64,000 bases of DNA from Olivibacter sitiensis DSM 17696 (GTDB taxonomy: Bacteria > Bacteroidota > Bacteroidia > Sphingobacteriales > Sphingobacteriaceae). Of this stretch, positions 58,688-64,000 are shown one piece after another. The stretch covers positions 17,649 to 81,648 of the forward strand of contig NZ_ATZA01000021.1 in the NCBI RefSeq assembly GCF_000427965.1, read 5' to 3'. The position numbers and the translations under genes are program-made. Below the pieces are notes generated by a model, which saw only the letters and a program-made list of their open reading frames with translations, was not told where the DNA came from and did not search any database. Within the stretch, counting starts at the first letter, position 1. Each line of letters starts with the position of its first letter.

Positions 58688-59265
58688 ACTATCCTGAGTC
58701 TGGAGCTTGGGAAAGGGCGGAAGAGACTCGGGATTGAGCAAATGAAAGCGGTAGTCTGGAGACTACCGAACCATATAGGTATCCGTAGTCTCCCACGCAC
58801 ATTGCCATCCCGACAGACCTACGGATAGGTTGCAGTAGAAGTCTTCATTAGGAGATTTCTCCTCATACTTCGTCGAAATGACGAGATAGGATATGGCCCG
58901 TACTATCCTGAGTCTGGAGCTTGGGAAAGAGCGGAAGAGACTCAGGATAAAGTAAATGAAAGTGGTAGTCTGGAGACTACCGAACCATATTAGGTATCCG
59001 TAGTCTCCCGCACACATTGCCATCCCGACAGACCTACGGATAGGTTGCAGTAGAAGTCTTCATTAGGAGATTTCTCCTAATACTTCGTCGAAATGACGAG
59101 ATAGGATATGGCTCCCGTACTATCCTGAGTCTGGAGCTTGGGAAAGAGCGGAAGAGACTCAGGATAAAGTAAATGAAAGTGGTAGTCTGGAGACTACCGA
59201 ACCATATTGGGTATCCGTAGTCTCCCGCACACATTGCCATCCCGACAGACCTACGGATAGGAGAC
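58688..59265. repeat. Tandem 215-bp intergenic repeat, 2.7 copies
   Basis: Units start at 58688, 58902 and 59119 (214 and 217 bp); the third is cut short near 59265. Each has a strong hairpin GTAGTCTGGAGACTAC, a GGAGATTTCTCC palindrome in the first two, and TTCGTCGAAATGACGA. Open frames here are by-products of the repeat and not genes. It separates the six-hairpin glycosidase from GH31 inside the PUL and fills most of the 627-bp gap. Confidence 0.9.
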
Positions 59266-59308
59266 GGATAGGAGTGGGATAAGAATAATAAATAAAAATA
59301 GATTGATT

Positions 59309-61843
59309 ATGGTGTTACGTAGATGGAGTTTGTGTTTTTCCTTATTTTCCTTTTTATATCTCCTATTGTGGCCTTGTAAGGCACTTCTTGCACAGGCTAC
59401 CTTGCCAAAGGGCCTAGGAAAGTGTACCGGTTATGAGGTAGAAGGCAATCGGGTGATTTTCAGTTTGGAACATGGCGATAAGGTGCTGTTGCAGGTGCTG
59501 AGCGGTAATGTGTTTAAGATATGGTATAGCCCAAATGGCGGATTTGAGCGCAGGAATCCCTCATTTGCCGTTATCGACGAGCAGCTGGGAGGGCCAGATG
59601 CCATTCAGGTGGACGAGCAGCAGGGGTTATATGAATTCTATACGGAGACCTTACGGGTCCGGGTAAAAAAGGCACCCTTTGGGATGCAGATTTTCGATAA
59701 GTACCAACGCTTGTTGTTCGAAGACTATCGGGATATGGGCTATGCCGTGGAGAACGGGCAGCTTATCAGTCGCAAGACCCTACGGCATGACGAGAAATTG
59801 ATAGGTTTGGGGGAAAAGAACGGCACGGTCAATCGCAAGGGACAGAATTTCAAGATGTGGAACAGCGACATGCCCTGTTATTCGCCCAATTTGGATCCGC
59901 TGTACAAGAGCATTCCCTTTTTTATGAGCTCGTACAACTATGGCCTGTTTTTCGATAATACCTACAAGAGCGAGTTCAAGTTTGGTACGGAATCACCGGG
60001 CTTTTATTCCTTTGAGGCTAATGGCGGGGAAATGGTCTACTATTTCATCTATGGCAACAATTACAAGGAAATCATCAAGCGCTATACGGAATTGACAGGC
60101 AAGGCCATTATGCCACCGCAATGGGCCTTTGGCTTTTCGCAGAGTAGGGGCATGCTCACTTCCGAGAAGCTGACGCGCGATATTGCCTCCGGCTATCGCG
60201 AGCGTGGTATTCCCTGCGATATTATTTTCCAGGACATTGGCTGGACCAAAGCCCTCATGGACTTTGAATGGCGAGATCGTTACGACAAACCAAAGGAAAT
60301 GCTGGCAGACCTCAAGGCACAGGGCTTTAAGGTTATCGTCTCGCAAGACCCGGTGATCTCCCAGAGCAATGTCAAGCAATGGAAAGAGGCGGACAGTCTC
60401 GGCTATTTTGCCCTGGATGAGCGTACGGGCAAGAGTTATGACATGCCCTGGCCCTGGGGCGGCAATTGTGGCGTGGTGGACTTCACCAAGCCCGAGGTGG
60501 CCGACTGGTGGGGCACCTACCAGCAGAAACCCATAGCCGATGGGGTAAGCGGCTACTGGACGGATATGGGCGAGCCGGCCTGGAGCAATGAGGAAGCGGA
60601 AGACAGGCTCTTCATGAAGCATCACCTGGGAATGCACGACGAGATCCATAACGTGTACGGCCTCACCTGGGACAAGGTGGTGACCGAGCAGTTCGAGAAG
60701 CACAATCCCAATACGCGCATCTTTCAGATGACACGTGCGGCCTATGCCGGCTTGCAGCGCTATACCTTTGGCTGGTCTGGCGATGCGGGCAATGGCAATG
60801 ATGTGCTGGAAGGCTGGGAACAATTGGCAGCGCAGCTACCCTTGGCGCAGTCGGCCGGATTGGGATTGATTCCCTTTTGGGCTACCGACATTTCGGGCTA
60901 CTGCGGCGATATCAAAGATTATGAGGCCATGGGGGAGTTGTATATCCGTTGGTTGCAGTTTGGTGCTTTCAACCCCATCAGCCGCATACACCATGAGGGC
61001 AACAATGCCGTGGAGCCCTGGCTGTTCGGCGAGGAAATAGAGCAAATGGCCAAGAAGGCCATTGAATTGAAATACAAGCTATTCCCATATATCTATACCC
61101 TAGCTCGAGAAGCACATGATACCGGCTTGCCACTCATTAGGGCCATGGCGCTGGAATACCCGAACGATGCCAATGTGTACCAAAGTGCCGACGAGCAATT
61201 TATGTTCGGCAGCAACCTCTTGGTAGCACCCGTGGTTGAGCAAGGGGTCAATTACAAAAACATCTATTTGCCCAAGGGCGAATGGATAGATTTTCACGAC
61301 AAGAAAACGCTATATCGGGGAGGCAAGAGCATAGAGTACGATGCGCCCTTGGACGTGACACCGGTACTGGTCAAGAAAGGTTCCATTATACCCACGATGC
61401 CCGTGATGCAATACATCGGGGAAAAGAGCGATGCTCCCTTATTGTTGGAGGTATTTCCGCCCAATGAGCGGCAAGAAGCAACCTTTACCTTGTATGAGGA
61501 TGACGGACTGAGCAATGACTACAAAAAAGACGTCTATGCCAGGACCACTTACTCCTGCAAACAGACAAAAACGGGTTATGAGTTTGTGTTGGGGAAAAGG
61601 GAAGAGCAGGGATATAGCGCTTCGAAAGAAAGAACGACCGTAATAACCATCTATGGTGTTTCCAAGCCAAGTGAAGTTGCTATCAAAGGGAAGAAAGTGA
61701 AAATAGGGAAGACCTTTGACGCAAGTAGTCTTTCGGAAGTTGATACGGTATCACCAGCTTGGTACTGGGACGGTGTGATGTCGTCCGTAGTGGTTGTGTT
61801 GAAAGACACGGGTATGGAGCAAAAAGTGGAGATGAAACGATAG
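59309..61843 (+). CDS. GH31 alpha-glucosidase
   Basis: 844 residues from ATG at 59309 (TTG two codons earlier is the longer option). Signal peptide ending KALLAQA; no lipobox. N-terminal GH31 beta domain, then the barrel with IFQDIGW, SGYWTDMGEPAWS (nucleophile Asp in W-T-D-M-G-E-P), FQMTRAAYAGLQRY, FGWSGDAGNGNDVLEG (acid/base Asp in W-S-G-D) and PFWATDISGYCGD, then two C-terminal beta domains. It removes alpha-linked glucose from non-reducing ends; in dextran loci GH31 enzymes finish the breakdown of isomalto-oligosaccharides in the periplasm. Last gene of the PUL. Confidence 0.94.
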   Translation: MVLRRWSLCFSLFSFLYLLLWPCKALLAQATLPKGLGKCTGYEVEGNRVIFSLEHGDKVLLQVLSGNVFKIWYSPNGGFERRNPSFAVIDEQLGGPDAIQVDEQQGLYEFYTETLRVRVKKAPFGMQIFDKYQRLLFEDYRDMGYAVENGQLISRKTLRHDEKLIGLGEKNGTVNRKGQNFKMWNSDMPCYSPNLDPLYKSIPFFMSSYNYGLFFDNTYKSEFKFGTESPGFYSFEANGGEMVYYFIYGNNYKEIIKRYTELTGKAIMPPQWAFGFSQSRGMLTSEKLTRDIASGYRERGIPCDIIFQDIGWTKALMDFEWRDRYDKPKEMLADLKAQGFKVIVSQDPVISQSNVKQWKEADSLGYFALDERTGKSYDMPWPWGGNCGVVDFTKPEVADWWGTYQQKPIADGVSGYWTDMGEPAWSNEEAEDRLFMKHHLGMHDEIHNVYGLTWDKVVTEQFEKHNPNTRIFQMTRAAYAGLQRYTFGWSGDAGNGNDVLEGWEQLAAQLPLAQSAGLGLIPFWATDISGYCGDIKDYEAMGELYIRWLQFGAFNPISRIHHEGNNAVEPWLFGEEIEQMAKKAIELKYKLFPYIYTLAREAHDTGLPLIRAMALEYPNDANVYQSADEQFMFGSNLLVAPVVEQGVNYKNIYLPKGEWIDFHDKKTLYRGGKSIEYDAPLDVTPVLVKKGSIIPTMPVMQYIGEKSDAPLLLEVFPPNERQEATFTLYEDDGLSNDYKKDVYARTTYSCKQTKTGYEFVLGKREEQGYSASKERTTVITIYGVSKPSEVAIKGKKVKIGKTFDASSLSEVDTVSPAWYWDGVMSSVVVVLKDTGMEQKVEMKR

Positions 61844-61998
61844 CGTGCTCTCCGGATTTTTTGTGTTTGTTGTTGTGTAATAGGTATTTTATTGCTAATC
61901 TTGCCTCAACTAATTATTAAATCGAAATGATTACCACAATCAATAGTCGTTTCTTTTTGCAAATCAATGGTTTAGGTATTTAACGCAATAGTGTGGAC

Positions 61999-62574
61999 AT
62001 GGCAAGGCAAAGCGTAGTACTCGAAGATTCCGAATTGCTTTCCAAGCTTCGGGATGATAATCGCCATGCCTTTAACCTATTGTACGATAAATATTGGGAA
62101 TTTGTTTACAACAATGCCCTGAAAAGATTGGTAGACCATACACTTGCCGAAGATGTGGTACAGGAAGTCTTCACGCAGCTTTGGCTCCGGAAGCACCTGG
62201 ATGATATCAAGAATCTTCCGGCCTATTTTTATATAGCCACCCGCAACCAGGTGTTCAAACTGCAAAAAAGAGAGGGAAAGTATATTCCCGTGGAGGAAAT
62301 TGCCCAAGAGCTTTTGGTAACCCATGAAAATGCGGAAGCAAAACTTTTGTACAAGGAACTGCAAATGGCCTATCAACAGTTGATAGCCAACTTGCCACCC
62401 CAACAGCAGTTGATCTATGAACTGAAATACAACAAAGGATTGAGTACGGAGGAAATAGCTTCCATGTTGAACCTTTCACCAAAAACTGTACGCAATCAAT
62501 TGGGTAGAACGCTCAACCGCATTCGCGATTCGTTGATCGTCTCTATTATTCTGTTCAATATCTTTAATCAGTAG
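61999..62574 (+). CDS. ECF RNA polymerase sigma factor
   Basis: 191 residues from ATG at 61999 (GTG two codons earlier is the alternative). Region 2 at about 20-85 (AFNLLYDKYWEFVYNNALKR, AEDVVQEVFTQLW) and region 4 at about 120-175 (LPPQQQLIYELKYNKGLSTE, EIASMLNLSPKTVRNQLGRT). A hydrophobic tail (LIVSIILFNIF) follows, common in the Bacteroidota family-1 sigma factors. It pairs with the FecR gene at 62983, the classic sigma/anti-sigma arrangement that responds to a TonB-dependent transducer expected to lie to the right. Confidence 0.93.
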   Translation: MARQSVVLEDSELLSKLRDDNRHAFNLLYDKYWEFVYNNALKRLVDHTLAEDVVQEVFTQLWLRKHLDDIKNLPAYFYIATRNQVFKLQKREGKYIPVEEIAQELLVTHENAEAKLLYKELQMAYQQLIANLPPQQQLIYELKYNKGLSTEEIASMLNLSPKTVRNQLGRTLNRIRDSLIVSIILFNIFNQ

Positions 62575-62607
62575 CTATCAGCCAACAGCTATCGGCAGTC
62601 AGCTATC

Positions 62608-62900
62608 GGCCAACAGCAGTCAGCGCCCTGTTCGTCATATCGAGCGGAACGCAGGGCAGTCGAGATATCTCATCCCGATTATTTCGGGAATGCGGGAACA
62701 ATAAGCTGACGCTAGCCATCAGCTATTAGCCATCGGCAGTCAGCTATCGCCTATCGGCCAACAGCAGTCAGCGTCCTGTTCGTCATATCGAGCGGAACGC
62801 AGGGCAGTCGAGATATCTCTTCCCGATTATTTCGGGAATGTGGGAACAATAAGCTGACACTAGCCCTCAGCTATCGGCCATCAGCAGTCAGCTATCAGTC
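62608..62900. repeat. 148-bp tandem direct repeat between sigma and anti-sigma genes
   Basis: Two copies start at 62608 and 62756 with only scattered changes. Each holds a GTCATATCGAGC ... GTCGAGATATCT inverted pair, a CCCGATTATTTCGGGAAT hairpin and flanking CAGCTATCGGCC-type short repeats. It occupies most of the 408-bp gap from 62575 to 62982; such a long gap is unusual between sigma and anti-sigma genes that normally lie close together. A few more TCAGC repeats follow up to 62905. Confidence 0.85.
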
Positions 62901-62982
62901 ATTAACCATTTTTTTACTTTTTTTTCAATCGCGAGTGGGCTAATTCCATTTTGCAGGGTCATGTATAGTATAGACCCTTATT

Positions 62983-64000
62983 ATGAACTCATTGGACAAG
63001 GAAAAATATATTGAAATACTCAATAAGTATATGGAAGGCAAAGCCTCTGCCGAAGAAGTCCAATTTTTGGAAGCCTATTATAAGGCTTTTGATTTGAAGG
63101 GTGAATATACCGATAAGTTGAGCGAGCAAGAATTTTTAGATCTTAAAGGTAGGATCAAAAGGAAAACGGACGATGCCATCCACGAATATGAAGCTGCACG
63201 CAAATCATTGCCGGGTATTGGCAAACTGTTCAGATATGGTATTGCGGCATCCTTATTATTCGGATTGCTGATTTTTGCGTACTATCAGCTTTCTCCAAGA
63301 CCTACAGAAAGTAAACAGCTTGCAGAACATATCATGCCCGGTAGGGATATGGCGATATTGACCTTGTCCAATGGGAAACAAATACTATTGGACAGCGTAG
63401 ATGTAAACACAAGTCTGGAAGAAGAAGGCATACTGATCAGTAAAACAGCGGATGGATATCTGTCCTATCAATTGTTAGACAACGACGCAACAAATAATCC
63501 ATCTGGTGCTATAGCTTACAATACCATTAGTACGCCCGAAGGGGGGCAATATAGCGTGTCGCTCCCAGATGGCACTAAGGTGTGGCTCAATGCCTCATCC
63601 TCCATAAGGTACCCTGTCAGGTTTGATTCCAAATATCGTTCCATCGAGATGGACGGTGAAGGATACTTTGAGGTAGCGAAGCAATTGGGAGCGAGCTCAT
63701 CAAAGCCAGTCCCGTTCATAGTGCAGACCGCCATGCAGCAAGTGGAGGTACTGGGAACGCACTTCAACATAAACGCTTATGGCGATGAAGATAGGGTGAA
63801 AACGACCTTGCTGGAAGGATCGGTACGTGTCACGCCAAGCGGCCATTCTGGAGAATCGAAAATTTTGAAGCCGAACCAGCAAAGCATTCTGCGCAAATCC
63901 GATGCAAACGGCAGTCTAGAGATAGTAGAGGTCGAATCGAGCTCGGTCATCGATTGGAAAAACGGCAATTTCATATTCGATAATGAGAATCTCGTCAGCA
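62983..64000 (+). CDS. FecR-family anti-sigma factor (3' end outside window)
   Basis: 339 residues visible from ATG (MNSLDKEKYIEILNKYMEGK), open at the right edge. Cytoplasmic N-terminal sigma-binding helices (about 1-75), one membrane helix at about 84-105 (YGIAASLLFGLLIFAYY), then the periplasmic FecR domain: GGQYSVSLPDGTKVWLNASS, GEGYFEVAKQ, VLGTHFNINAYGDE and LLEGSVRVT. It would hold the ECF sigma factor until a TonB-dependent receptor signals. It is not in the list of closed frames because its stop lies outside. Confidence 0.92.
   Translation, partial: MNSLDKEKYIEILNKYMEGKASAEEVQFLEAYYKAFDLKGEYTDKLSEQEFLDLKGRIKRKTDDAIHEYEAARKSLPGIGKLFRYGIAASLLFGLLIFAYYQLSPRPTESKQLAEHIMPGRDMAILTLSNGKQILLDSVDVNTSLEEEGILISKTADGYLSYQLLDNDATNNPSGAIAYNTISTPEGGQYSVSLPDGTKVWLNASSSIRYPVRFDSKYRSIEMDGEGYFEVAKQLGASSSKPVPFIVQTAMQQVEVLGTHFNINAYGDEDRVKTTLLEGSVRVTPSGHSGESKILKPNQQSILRKSDANGSLEIVEVESSSVIDWKNGNFIFDNENLVS

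Noticed and set aside
58763-59240. Reverse-strand open frames of 68-86 codons
   Set aside because: They lie entirely in the 215-bp tandem repeat, repeat each other and have no start signal or protein character.

Overview
The window reads as a chromosome segment of a Bacteroidota bacterium, most likely of the Sphingobacteriales (Pedobacter/Sphingobacterium/Parapedobacter-like). The reasons are SusC/SusD pairs, a hybrid two-component regulator with a periplasmic propeller, a Bacteroidota-type ECF sigma/FecR pair, large FtsX-like permeases without an adjacent ATPase, LytTR/LytS signalling, and few clear Shine-Dalgarno sites. No tRNA, rRNA, CRISPR array, phage or complete insertion sequence was seen.

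1-17.3 kb: four large FtsX/MacB-type permeases (one cut by the left edge), all on the minus strand, with small exported partner proteins. Between them lie a gamma-carboxylase-like membrane protein, a MazE/MazF-type module whose toxin has a nonsense codon, and an S41 peptidase split by a one-base shift in an A8 run. Four transcription units in this region share the same upstream architecture: a pair of 16-bp palindromes (TGTnCG-N4-CGnACA, then TGTTC-N6-GGACA) separated by exactly 5 bp, and a GG-N10-GC sigma-54 type promoter 73-74 bp downstream of the pair centre. This looks like a sigma-54/enhancer-binding-protein regulon of FtsX permeases plus the S41 peptidase. It is the most striking unannotated signal here. 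The same region carries a 76-bp MITE-like element with a TTA target duplication and an 11-bp tandem array.

17.4-28.1 kb: housekeeping genes (PASTA protein, MltG, thioesterase, YihY), a secreted nucleotide pyrophosphatase/phosphodiesterase, then a compact cluster of glycosyltransferase, acyl-CoA dehydrogenase-like flavoprotein, methyltransferase and PIG-L deacetylase that looks like an uncharacterised small biosynthetic pathway, and an MFS transporter.

28.1-35.2 kb: a scarred polysaccharide utilisation locus. The 3' end of a GH92 gene abuts, head to head, a 5'-truncated susC with an in-frame TGA. An intact susD and an intact SusB-like GH97 follow, then an isolated 5' fragment of another susC that still has its operator.

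35.2-43.6 kb: lactate permease, butanediol-dehydrogenase-like enzyme, a PAS protein with a CRP-type site upstream, an exported hypothetical protein, and a three-gene operon of a WD40/Omp85 fusion with a LytS-LytTR two-component pair.

43.7-61.8 kb: an apparently complete dextran (alpha-1,6-glucan) utilisation locus: hybrid two-component regulator, divergent SusC, SusD, GH66 dextranase, SusE/F-like binding lipoprotein, a six-hairpin glycosidase with C-terminal accessory domains, and GH31 alpha-glucosidase. A 21-bp direct-repeat element upstream of its susC recurs upstream of the orphan susC fragment at 34 kb. 62-64 kb: an ECF sigma factor and a FecR anti-sigma factor, the latter cut by the right edge and separated from the sigma gene by a tandem repeat. 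Start codons given here differ in places from the longest possible frame; reasons are in each entry.
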